A DNA stretch of 21,696 nt from a virus. Location of the stretch: IMG/VR virus record IMGVR_UViG_3300030520_000117, positions 1 through 21,696 of that record; one strand, given 5' to 3'. Position numbers and translations under genes: made by a program. Numbering within the stretch: the first letter of the stretch is position 1; each line of letters opens with the position of its first letter. The notes beneath the pieces were generated by a model that made no database searches, had not been told where the DNA came from, and saw nothing but the letters and a program-made list of their open reading frames with translations. Of the stretch, positions 1-5,439 are shown in pieces.

Positions 1-49
1 CCTGCGATCATTCTGATTCGATAAGGATGATCGCGAAGTAGCACGCAAT

Positions 50-123
50 GGCCTGGTGGCAGAGTGGTCATGCAGCGGCCTGCAAAGCCGCGTACGCCGG
101 TTCGATTCCGACCTAGGCCTCCA
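50..123 (+). tRNA. tRNA-Cys (anticodon GCA)
   Basis: A complete cloverleaf is visible, ending in an encoded CCA at 121-123. The acceptor stem pairs GGCCTGG with CTAGGCC with one G-T wobble. The anticodon stem GCGGC/GCCGC holds the loop CTGCAAA, which reads GCA, cysteine. The T loop is TTCGATT. One oddity is a C-A mismatch at the second pair of the T stem (GCCGG against CCGAC); this may be natural in this lineage. A phage integrase follows at once, so the 3' half of this gene is the probable integration target, with the phage restoring the tRNA sequence. Confidence 0.96.
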
Positions 124-139
124 TTGCAATCAACGACTT

Positions 140-160
140 AGGCGCTTATGGCGCCTTTTT
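140..160 (+). terminator. Rho-independent terminator after tRNA-Cys
   Basis: The stem AGGCGC/GCGCCT with a five-base loop is followed by a run of T (155-160, then C and more T). It lies 16 bases after the tRNA and would end the tRNA transcript before the prophage integrase. Because it lies on the prophage side of the likely crossover, it may be phage-supplied. Confidence 0.75.
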
Positions 161-169
161 CTTTGCCTG

Positions 170-205
170 AAATCCGGCGTTTGCGGGTCAAAATCCGGCC
201 TTTGC
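170..205. repeat. Two 15-bp direct repeats, 21 bp apart, beside the attachment site
   Basis: AAATCCGGCGTTTGC at 170-184 recurs as AAATCCGGCCTTTGC at 191-205, 14 of 15 bases identical. The 21-bp period is two turns of the DNA helix, so both copies face the same side. Short phased repeats between an attachment core and int are typical of integrase arm-type or excisionase binding sites. This role is inferred from position only. Confidence 0.5.
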
Positions 206-226
206 CACTCGTTTTGGAGTGGCAAA
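201..226. repeat. Perfect 10-bp inverted repeat upstream of the integrase
   Basis: TTTGCCACTC (201-210) and GAGTGGCAAA (217-226) form a perfect 10-bp stem with a six-base loop. No T-run follows, so it is not a normal terminator. It overlaps the second copy of the 21-bp direct repeat and the earliest possible GTG start of the integrase (219). It could be a protein-binding site or an RNA hairpin limiting integrase translation. Confidence 0.6.
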
Positions 227-269
227 CTGGCGTAAGCTTCTTGATTATCCGATGACGCGAGTTTTTTGC

Positions 270-1391
270 ATGGCCACAAAGCGCCTCCGAAATGATGCGT
301 GGCACTACACGATCAGGCGTGCCGGTCTGCTGCCTAAGCCGCTCTATCTGAGTTTCGCGGATGAGGCCGAGGGTGATGAGTACGTGCGTCGGGTCGAGGC
401 GTTGCTCGATCGCGGTGTAGTGCCCGAGGAATTCGGCAAGAAGCGCGAGGTACAGGTCAGTCTCCGTGACAGTGTGCGCCGGTATCTCAAGGAACAGCAC
501 ACGGCACCGGATGATCCGGGGCTGCTGCGGATCGTGTTGCAGCGGCTGCCGATCGACATGTCGCTCGCCAGTATCACGTTCACATGGGCGACTGGTTGGG
601 TCACTGCGATGAAGCGTGAGCAGAACCTGGCGCCGTCGACGATCCGCAAACACGTGGGCGCGCTGGCGCGCTGCCTCGACTGGCTGGCTGGCCATGGTGA
701 TGTGCCGTTCAACCCGTTGCGATCGCTCGCCAAGGGTTACGCCACATATACGCCGGATGATGTGGCGGCAGTAGCTGTGATCGACGGCCGAGCGAAGGTC
801 GACACCGAGCGCGATCGACGACTCGAGAAAGGCGAGGACAAGAGAATTCGCGACATTCTTGCTGGCGAAAAGCCGAGGGATCGTCAGCGCGCACTTGAGC
901 TGAATCATGCCGACGCATTAAATCTCTTGTACGACACGGCGCTGGAATCGGCCATGCGACTGAGCGAAATGTTTACGCTGTCCGTGTATCAGGTCGACTT
1001 AAAGAAGTGCACGATCTTCCTTGAGAAAACCAAGAACGGAAGCAAGCGGCAGGTACCGATCACGACGGTGCTGCATGCTTTGTTAAAAGTGGCGCTGAAA
1101 AAACGCGACGAGAGCGAGCTGCTTTTTCCATGGTGGAATGGTCAAAAGGACCGAAAGAACCTAAAGCAGGCGTCGACGTTATTGTCGCGGCAGTTCGCGC
1201 GAATATTCAGCGCAGCAGGGTGCATGGATCTGCATTTTCACGATCTGCGGCACGAGGCAACCAGTCGGCTATTTGAACGCACGAAGCTGTCAGACATGGA
1301 AATTGCCAAGATCACCGGGCACAAGAGCCTGAGCCAGCTGGCCCGGTATGCGAACCTGCGCGGATCTAACCTCGCTGGCCAGCTGTGGTGA
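270..1391 (+). CDS. int: Phage tyrosine integrase
   Basis: This site-specific recombinase should catalyse integration at, and with an excisionase excision from, the adjacent tRNA-Cys. The C-terminal catalytic domain carries the family signature. Counting from the upstream GTG at 219, these are the box I arginine in AMRLSE (R247), the beta-hairpin lysine in KTKNGSKRQVPI, the HxLRH box in HFHDLRHEA (H341, R344), the GHKS histidine (H368) and the nucleophile Tyr377 in LARYANLR. The N-terminal part (about residues 20-160) fits an arm-binding plus core-binding SAM-like domain. I prefer the ATG at 270 (MATKRLRN), where family members usually begin. The frame is open back to GTG 219, which lies in a hairpin, and ATG 252 is possible. 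The gene ends 26 bases inside the convergent excisionase-like gene. Confidence 0.95.
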   Translation: MATKRLRNDAWHYTIRRAGLLPKPLYLSFADEAEGDEYVRRVEALLDRGVVPEEFGKKREVQVSLRDSVRRYLKEQHTAPDDPGLLRIVLQRLPIDMSLASITFTWATGWVTAMKREQNLAPSTIRKHVGALARCLDWLAGHGDVPFNPLRSLAKGYATYTPDDVAAVAVIDGRAKVDTERDRRLEKGEDKRIRDILAGEKPRDRQRALELNHADALNLLYDTALESAMRLSEMFTLSVYQVDLKKCTIFLEKTKNGSKRQVPITTVLHALLKVALKKRDESELLFPWWNGQKDRKNLKQASTLLSRQFARIFSAAGCMDLHFHDLRHEATSRLFERTKLSDMEIAKITGHKSLSQLARYANLRGSNLAGQLW

Positions 1392-1713
1392 TTTCGTAGG
1401 CGTCGAGGTTGGGCATGGCTGTCTTGCTGCCACGTCGGCGGGTGACGGCAGGTGTCGGGGAAGCGGCGGGCTGCTTGCGCAGCCGGCGCTTGTCGGCTTG
1501 TTTGCGGCCCTGCTCGCGTACGTAGGTGATCAGATCCTCGCGCAGCAGTACGCAATGCTTCTGGTTGCACGACAGCGCAGGCACCTCGCCGGTGTCGACC
1601 AGTTCTTTCATCGCCTTGAAACCAATGTGTAGCAGCGCAGCAGCCTGACTGAGGTCCATGGTGTCGTCGTTGGCGGCCGGTAGGGTGTTCATGCTGCCGG
1701 TGCCTTTACGCAT
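1366..1713 (-). CDS. Excisionase-like helix-turn-helix protein
   Basis: This is a 115-residue basic protein. Residues 19-65 read as a MerR/excisionase-type winged helix-turn-helix (MDLSQAAALLHIGF..., then a strand pair, then LREDLITYVREQ). The tail is rich in Lys and Arg and ends in a Pro/Ala/Thr linker. It is convergent with the integrase and overlaps its last 26 bases. Small HTH_17-type proteins beside int usually act as recombination directionality factors or as int regulators, so this is the best xis candidate here. Starts at 1713, 1692 or 1659 are all possible; the ribosome site does not decide between them. The function is inferred from fold and position. Confidence 0.75.
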   Translation of the reverse strand: MRKGTGSMNTLPAANDDTMDLSQAAALLHIGFKAMKELVDTGEVPALSCNQKHCVLLREDLITYVREQGRKQADKRRLRKQPAASPTPAVTRRRGSKTAMPNLDAYEITTAGQRG

Positions 1714-1785
1714 TGCATCACCGTCTTGCGGCCTCCGAGAATTGCCCGCACCATCGGCTCACTGGACAGAATGGGGAGTTCACGC

Positions 1786-2406
1786 ATGGCATGTACCTCG
1801 ATCGACTGGAATGCTGTCGGTGCTGTAGCAACGGCTGCAGCCACTCTGGTGGCGCTTTGGTTGGGTATCTACGGAATGTGGCATTCGCGAAAAGAAGCGG
1901 AGCGTCGCGACAAAGATGCAAAAATGAGGGGTAGCGTCGCATTGGCAATGCAGGTTCCCGAAATCGCGAGACTGGTGGCTTTGTTTGACCGCATCGAAGG
2001 TCACTATGTCGCGATGAAGCAACCTGGCGCGAACATCCGATCGCACATTTTGCAACTCGCCCAGCTGGCACCTGAAATAGCCAGCAACCTGCAGGACAAG
2101 CAGATCCATGACTTTTTCGATATGCCGGAGCATCTGCGGTACAACCTCCCGACGGTCATACATGCACTGCCGGCAGTGGCTGCGCATGCATCGCGGGTGG
2201 CGCGCTTGAATCCAGGAGTTGGGGCAGACAGCAAGACGCGAGAGGAATTTTTCGCTGAAGTAGACTTCGCTCTCGATTACGCCAGTAGTTGCGGGGTCGA
2301 CTTCCGAGCAGCATACGACTACGCGAAAGAGCACCTGCTGCCGATGCAACTCGAAAACATGAAGGAGCATTTGCCGGAACGATTTCAGCCGACGGCGGAA
2401 GGTTAA
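1786..2406 (+). CDS. Accessory single-pass membrane protein of unknown function
   Basis: The start at 1786 is chosen because GGGGAG (1773-1778) lies seven bases upstream; earlier in-frame starts lack this. The 206-residue product has one hydrophobic helix at about residues 10-30 (AVGAVATAAATLVALWLGIY). A basic, charged juxtamembrane stretch (HSRKEAERRDKDAKMR) follows, and then a long soluble, mostly helical domain predicted to be cytoplasmic. I do not recognise the family. It is divergent from the excisionase-like gene and convergent with the left operon, eight bases away. A lone gene between the recombination module and the early operon is a common place for lysogenic-conversion or superinfection-exclusion genes, but nothing in the sequence proves this. 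Confidence 0.8.
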   Translation: MACTSIDWNAVGAVATAAATLVALWLGIYGMWHSRKEAERRDKDAKMRGSVALAMQVPEIARLVALFDRIEGHYVAMKQPGANIRSHILQLAQLAPEIASNLQDKQIHDFFDMPEHLRYNLPTVIHALPAVAAHASRVARLNPGVGADSKTREEFFAEVDFALDYASSCGVDFRAAYDYAKEHLLPMQLENMKEHLPERFQPTAEG

Positions 2407-2414
2407 TTGCAGAA

Positions 2415-2708
2415 TCACGCTGCGATCGCCTCCCGCTCAGTAATGCGGTCTAGGGTTGTGCGCGCCACAATTTCGTTGTCAGCAGCTGCCGCGTGTGCTT
2501 GTGCGCGTGCCTGGCGCTCGGCTTCGTCGTAGACCTCGCGCGGTGATGCGCGCAACACAAGGTCGAGCTGATCGCGCAGGCTAGGGGCGCCGGCGTCGTC
2601 GGTGAATTGGTAGGCTGCGCCCATGAATATGGCGACGCGGCGGTCATGCATGCGAACCACTTGCGGCTTTGCCGGGCGGTTGGCGAATGGGGTGCGTGTG
2701 GCTGTCAT
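2415..2708 (-). CDS. Hypothetical protein, last gene of the left operon
   Basis: This is a 97-residue protein starting at 2708, where its ATGA overlaps the stop of the preceding gene by four bases. The frame is open further upstream, but that part is the shadow of the neighbour. The N-terminus is basic. The middle contains a short hydrophobic stretch (RRVAIFMGAAYQF), and the C-terminal half is an Ala/Glu/Arg-rich helix (YDEAERQARAQAHAAA) likely to form a coiled coil. I do not recognise the family. It is the final member of the six-gene leftward cluster, so it should be made only when the left promoter is derepressed. Confidence 0.72.
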   Translation of the reverse strand: MTATRTPFANRPAKPQVVRMHDRRVAIFMGAAYQFTDDAGAPSLRDQLDLVLRASPREVYDEAERQARAQAHAAAADNEIVARTTLDRITEREAIAA

Positions 2709-3013
2709 ACGGCGATGGCCTCGGCAAGTGCGTTTTGGGCGAAGTCGACACGGGCCTGCTGCAGGTCGGCCTCGATATCGTTCCAGCCAAACGCGGGCTG
2801 GTCGCGGTAGCGGTTGACGATCTGCTGCGGGGAATAGCGCTCGATCGCGCGGGCGTCGACATGGTTTCGGTGTTGCAGGTAGATGCACCCGTCATCGGCC
2901 ACCCAGCACATGTGCACGCTATTACCGTGGCCGGCCTTCACGCGTACGCTGATGTTGATTGCAGCGGGCGTGAGGTTGCCGGCGATGTGAGCGATGGGAC
3001 GTGTGCGTTGCAT
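2705..3013 (-). CDS. Hypothetical small phage protein, fifth gene of the left operon
   Basis: This is a 102-residue soluble protein. The start at 3013 is set by a GGAG six bases upstream (complement of 3019-3022); a TTG at 3025 is the only earlier option. The N-terminal half resembles a small beta-rich fold (INISVRVKAGHGNSVHMCWVADDGCIYLQHRN) and the C-terminal half is helical and acidic (WNDIEADLQQARVDFAQNALAEA). The family is not recognised. It overlaps the next gene by an ATGA. A 55-base gap separates it from the preceding gene, the only gap in the cluster, which explains why it has its own good ribosome site. Confidence 0.75.
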   Translation of the reverse strand: MQRTRPIAHIAGNLTPAAINISVRVKAGHGNSVHMCWVADDGCIYLQHRNHVDARAIERYSPQQIVNRYRDQPAFGWNDIEADLQQARVDFAQNALAEAIAV

Positions 3014-3068
3014 GCGACTCTCCAATAGCCGCCAGCAAAGCGCCGGCGGTAGCCTGGTGGTTGGGTGG

Positions 3069-3251
3069 TTACGGGGCGAGCAGCACTGCTAGGCCCCAGG
3101 CCAGCAAGCCAACGATCAGTGCGCGACGGATGCGCAGCTGTCGGAATGTAGGAAACCAGCCCTCGTTGCGGATGCTGATGTGCAGCACCAGCGAGAGTGC
3201 GCTGACGATCACGCCGGTAAAAAACATCGGGTGTGTGAGCGCATCGATCAT
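3069..3251 (-). CDS. 60-residue membrane protein, fourth gene of the left operon
   Basis: The product has two hydrophobic helices, at about residues 9-26 (MFFTGVIVSALSLVLHIS) and 43-60 (RALIVGLLAWGLAVLLAP). They are joined by a positively charged loop with the sequence RQLRIRR, so both ends probably face the periplasm. It overlaps the upstream gene by an ATGA. No family is recognised. Small inner-membrane proteins in an early phage operon may depolarise the membrane, block superinfection or alter host division, but none of these can be assigned here. Confidence 0.68.
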   Translation of the reverse strand: MIDALTHPMFFTGVIVSALSLVLHISIRNEGWFPTFRQLRIRRALIVGLLAWGLAVLLAP

Positions 3252-3490
3252 GTCTTGGCGCCACCGCGCAGCAGATCCATTGCCTGGTGCATCTTTTGCT
3301 GCGCGGCTACCTGCAGGATGCGGGTGGGCGCTTCTTTCTCGGCGTGCAGCGCGTGCACCAGATCGAGGTAGGCGCGATGGATGGCCGCCAGCTCACGGGC
3401 CAGTTTCGACTCGCCGCGCACGATCAGCTCAGTAACGGCACGGTTCGCGACAGCGGATGCGTGGGGTAGTTTTGGCTGTGGCGGGTTCAT
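3248..3490 (-). CDS. 80-residue helical protein, third gene of the left operon
   Basis: The start at 3490 is used because it overlaps the previous stop by four bases (ATGA); the open frame extends to 3574 but only as a shadow. The product is almost entirely alpha-helical, with a probable coiled coil from about residue 15 to 60 (ESKLARELAAIHRAYLDLVHALHAEKEA) followed by a second helix (QVAAQQKMHQAMDLL). There is no cysteine cluster or membrane helix. The family is not recognised. It could form an oligomer or partner of the two membrane proteins encoded on either side. Confidence 0.7.
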   Translation of the reverse strand: MNPPQPKLPHASAVANRAVTELIVRGESKLARELAAIHRAYLDLVHALHAEKEAPTRILQVAAQQKMHQAMDLLRGGAKT

Positions 3491-3684
3491 GGTTGCCACC
3501 CGAGCAACATGGCGAGCAGAGCCACGCCGGTGCCACTGCTGGCGAGCAGCACGACGGCACCCATCAGCGCCCACACGGTGGGCATGCCGTCATGCAAGCG
3601 CCACCCCGCCTCGGCGAAGCGATCCCACCACGATGCACGTGGTGTACGCACGGCTTGCGGGTGACGCAGGGGTGCGGTGCTCAT
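3487..3684 (-). CDS. 65-residue single-pass membrane protein, second gene of the left operon
   Basis: The start at 3684 gives an ATGA overlap with the preceding gene, and the gene itself overlaps the next one in the same way. A short basic N-terminus and an aromatic stretch (ASWWDRFAEAGWRLHDG) precede one strong membrane helix of about 22 residues (VWALMGAVVLLASSGTGVALLAMLLGW) at the C-terminal end. The shape resembles small phage inner-membrane proteins (holin-like, or exclusion proteins). It is in the early-left operon rather than with lysis genes, so a lysis role is unlikely. No family is recognised. Confidence 0.66.
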   Translation of the reverse strand: MSTAPLRHPQAVRTPRASWWDRFAEAGWRLHDGMPTVWALMGAVVLLASSGTGVALLAMLLGWQP

Positions 3685-3968
3685 GCGGCGGCACCGACTT
3701 TGCAGCGACGACGCTGGGTGCGCATCGGCAGCGGCAGCGCCAGCTGGGCGTAGTCGGAGCCCCACTCGCATTCGGCGGCGGCCAGTGTTTCATGGCGTGC
3801 CGTGCGCGACCCACAGGAGCATTCAAGGCTGTGGCGTTGCGCGGTGGCAAAGAACAGCACTGGCTCACTGCTGCTACGGCCAGCGGTGCGTATGTGGCGC
3901 GGCTCGCGGATGCAGTTTCGGCAGCGGGTGAAGCGTCCGGCTAGGTGTGTAATGACACGTTCGATCAT
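3681..3968 (-). CDS. Small Cys-containing (zinc-ribbon-like) protein, first gene of the left operon
   Basis: This is a 95-residue basic protein with C-x2-C at residues 16-19 and C-x-C at 50-52. The segment HSLECSCGSRTARHETLAAAECEWG resembles the second half of Lar-type restriction-alleviation zinc ribbons (CxCG ... EAExxW). The resemblance is a weak pattern match, not a firm family call. A ribosome site GGAGGG lies five to six bases before the ATG at 3968. This is the promoter-proximal gene of the leftward operon, about 31 bases from the predicted transcription start, the position held by the N antiterminator in lambda. The tail MRTQRRRCK is arginine-rich, but no N-type motif can be claimed. 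Confidence 0.72.
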   Translation of the reverse strand: MIERVITHLAGRFTRCRNCIREPRHIRTAGRSSSEPVLFFATAQRHSLECSCGSRTARHETLAAAECEWGSDYAQLALPLPMRTQRRRCKVGAAA

Positions 3969-4005
3969 GATGCCCTCCAGTGCCGCGTTGGGCGGCTGGA
4001 AGGAG

Positions 4006-4034
4006 ATATTAGGTATGTCCTAACATTTAATCAA
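4006..4034 (-). promoter_or_regulatory. Leftward early promoter (PL-like)
   Basis: Reading the minus strand, TTGATT (4034-4029) is followed by a 17-base spacer and TAATAT (4011-4006). Transcription would begin near 4000, giving a short leader before the first left-operon gene at 3968. The -35 is touched by one operator palindrome, and the spacer and -10 by another. Repressor bound there should block polymerase. Confidence 0.75.
4008..4024. promoter_or_regulatory. Operator OL1: TTAGG-N5-CCTAA palindrome
   Basis: TTAGG (4009-4013), TATGT, CCTAA (4019-4023) is a perfect five-base half-site palindrome centred on 4016. It covers the -10 and spacer of the leftward promoter. The same half-sites and the same 5-base spacing recur at four other places around the repressor gene. 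Confidence 0.82.
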
Positions 4035-4049
4035 TAGGTTAATCCTAAT
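4033..4049. promoter_or_regulatory. Operator OL2: palindrome variant
   Basis: AATAGG (4033-4038), TTAAT, CCTAAT (4044-4049) matches the operator pattern with one half-site base changed. It is centred on 4041, exactly 25 bp from OL1, and overlaps the -35 of the leftward promoter. The same variant half-site (AATAGG) occurs in the operator over the repressor start. Confidence 0.78.
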
Positions 4050-4082
4050 AAAAATCAACATGAAATTAAGGGTGGCCCGTTG

Positions 4083-4628
4083 TTAAGGCGCTTGTTTTTG
4101 ATCCACTTGGGCGATAAAGCGCTTGAGCGCGTTGTATGCCTTGCTATCTCGGCTGTCGTCGATGACGGCTCCATCCACGGTGCCGCTGGTCGTGCCTACG
4201 CGCACCCATACGCGATGCGCCATGGTGATGCGACGCACGACGTCCAGTGGGACGGCAAAGGTTTGCGTGGACTCGCGCAGCACGCCGCTGGGGTTGTCGT
4301 AATCGGTGGGCGTTGCGCCTGGCTGCAAATCCACGACGCTGCCGTCGATGTTGAGCAGCGCCGACTGAATGCCGAGGTATTCGGCGCCGCTCAACTGGAT
4401 GCGCAGGAATGCTCGATCGGGATGGGTTGATGACCACTGCGCACCGAGGTTGACGCAAGTTGTTGCGATTCTGCAGATGCCGCCATGCGGGTCGATATCA
4501 ATCACGCGCGAGCCATCAAAGCCGCTGCGTTGAACGATGGGCGCGTGGCCGCTAGTGGTGGTGCAGCCCGTCATGGCGAGCAAGAGCGCGAGCGCCAGCA
4601 GGCGCTGGATTGGTGGCGTGTGTTTCAT
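4083..4628 (-). CDS. Prophage lipoprotein in the repressor transcript
   Basis: The start at 4628 gives a classic lipoprotein signal: MKHTPPIQR, then a hydrophobic core LLALALLLAM, then TGC with the lipidated Cys at residue 22 (MTGC is a slightly unusual lipobox). The rest, 159 residues, is an extracytoplasmic domain with two further cysteines close together (GICRIATTC) that may form a disulphide, and a beta-rich pattern. The family is not recognised. It lies downstream of the repressor and a 67-residue gene on the same strand, with no other promoter or terminator evident, so it is probably expressed in the lysogen. Lambda's rexAB occupies this place, and lipoproteins from other prophages can block superinfection. 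The role here is inferred from position. Confidence 0.85.
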   Translation of the reverse strand: MKHTPPIQRLLALALLLAMTGCTTTSGHAPIVQRSGFDGSRVIDIDPHGGICRIATTCVNLGAQWSSTHPDRAFLRIQLSGAEYLGIQSALLNIDGSVVDLQPGATPTDYDNPSGVLRESTQTFAVPLDVVRRITMAHRVWVRVGTTSGTVDGAVIDDSRDSKAYNALKRFIAQVDQKQAP

Positions 4629-4680
4629 GGTTCCGTCCATTGGCCGCCGACGCCGGTGCGAACCGGCGCCGGTTGGCGTG

Positions 4681-4884
4681 TTATGGGGTTTCGATGGCCG
4701 CAAGGGCGCCGAGTAGCAGGATGCGCACGCGGGCTTGGGTGACTTCATTGGCGGCGCGGTAATTGAGGATCATGGCGACCTCGCGCGGCGAAAGTGCAGA
4801 CTCATTAGTTGCCGCGTTGTCGGGCGGTGGCTTGGGTTCGGTTTGGCTGTAGGTAGTTAACCTGGCATCTTCTGATTTGTGCAT
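4681..4884 (-). CDS. 67-residue protein between repressor and lipoprotein
   Basis: The ATG at 4884 is the only good start; an extension to 4920 would need TTG. The N-terminal half is polar and Pro/Asn-rich, and the C-terminal half (ALSPREVAMILNYRAANEVTQARVRILLLGALAAIE) looks like two helices, the second hydrophobic. The family is not recognised. It follows the repressor by about 85 bases and precedes the lipoprotein by 52, on the same strand, so it should share the repressor transcript. It could be a small regulator or partner of the repressor. Without homologues its reality is moderately supported only. Confidence 0.58.
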   Translation of the reverse strand: MHKSEDARLTTYSQTEPKPPPDNAATNESALSPREVAMILNYRAANEVTQARVRILLLGALAAIETP

Positions 4885-4947
4885 ACGGTCACTGGTTTCC
4901 GCCCTGTTGGAAGCGGTCAATAGTGGGCCGTAAGAAGTTACGTTTCA

Positions 4948-4966
4948 ACCGTCGAGCGTTGACGGT
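4948..4966. repeat. Hairpin just after the repressor stop
   Basis: ACCGTC (4948-4953) and GACGGT (4961-4966) form a perfect six-base stem with a seven-base loop, four bases downstream of the repressor stop codon on the minus strand. No T-run follows in that direction. It could act as a weak attenuator or RNA stabiliser between the repressor and the downstream genes. Confidence 0.4.
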
Positions 4967-4969
4967 CTG

Positions 4970-5398
4970 CTATTTTTTACGGGTTGCGCGGGCCTTTGCT
5001 GCAGGCTCCAGCGCCTTGTCGACCAGATCCTGCAGACCTTCCTCCGACATGCGGTAATGGCGCACCAGCGCAAGCTCACGAGGGGTAAGTACGAGCGGCG
5101 GCATGTCGACATAAGGGCCACCGTCGTCGGCATGCTGTGCCGTGTCGCGCTTGGGCAACTGGCCGAAGTACAGCCATTCAAAGCGCACGCTGTAATCGGC
5201 AGCCAGGAGGCGCGCGCGTTCAGGCGATGGCATATGGGTGCCGTTGAGCCATGCGTTGGCGGTGACCACACTGGTCTTGTGGCGCTTGGCGAGGCCGGTG
5301 CCGGCGCCGCGTCCGGTGTTATGGCCCACATCGGTCATGGCCTCTTTAAGGCGCTGGGCGAAATCGTGTGAATCGTGTGCTGGCGGGTGAATAGGCAT
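4970..5398 (-). CDS. Phage repressor (CI-like, HTH only)
   Basis: This is a 142-residue Cro/CI (XRE) family repressor. The HTH region runs about residues 12-79: FAQRLKEAM, then GTGLAKRHKTSVVTANAWLNGTHMPSPERARLLAADYSV, ending in the family hallmark FEWLYFG. The C-terminal 60 residues are short and helical and contain no S24/LexA-type Ser-Lys peptidase, so RecA-stimulated self-cleavage is not expected. It is divergent from the Cro-like gene, with three operator palindromes between and one covering its own start codon, which suggests autoregulation. Its targets should be these and the two palindromes at 4008-4049. The assignment as the lysogeny repressor rests on fold plus this arrangement. Confidence 0.88.
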   Translation of the reverse strand: MPIHPPAHDSHDFAQRLKEAMTDVGHNTGRGAGTGLAKRHKTSVVTANAWLNGTHMPSPERARLLAADYSVRFEWLYFGQLPKRDTAQHADDGGPYVDMPPLVLTPRELALVRHYRMSEEGLQDLVDKALEPAAKARATRKK

Positions 5399-5406
5399 GA
5401 CCTAAA
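5390..5406. promoter_or_regulatory. Operator OR3 over the repressor start codon
   Basis: AATAGG (5390-5395), CATGA, CCTAAA (5401-5406) is centred on 5398. The CAT in the spacer is the complement of the repressor's ATG. Bound protein would therefore sit on the repressor's translation start and block its transcription. Confidence 0.75.
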
Positions 5407-5420
5407 TTGTCCCTGATTTG

Positions 5421-5426
5421 ATATTA
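5421..5426 (-). promoter_or_regulatory. Possible -10 of the repressor promoter (PRM-like)
   Basis: On the minus strand 5426-5421 reads TAATAT, identical to the -10 of the leftward early promoter. No good -35 lies 16-18 bases upstream (AT-only sequence), as is usual for a promoter needing activation by its own repressor. Transcription would begin about 15 bases before the repressor ATG. Confidence 0.5.
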
Positions 5427-5439
5427 GGCTCGCCTTGTT
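5423..5439. promoter_or_regulatory. Operator OR2: degenerate palindrome
   Basis: A perfect left half-site ATTAGG (5423-5428) is followed by CTCGC and a poor right half-site CTTGTT. It is centred on 5431, exactly 25 bp from OR1, the same distance as between OL1 and OL2. The spacing supports it despite the weak half; it may be filled cooperatively. Confidence 0.6.

Noticed and set aside
138-908. 256-aa leftward frame opposite the integrase
   Set aside because: It lies antisense to a clear integrase and has no domain; it is a shadow.
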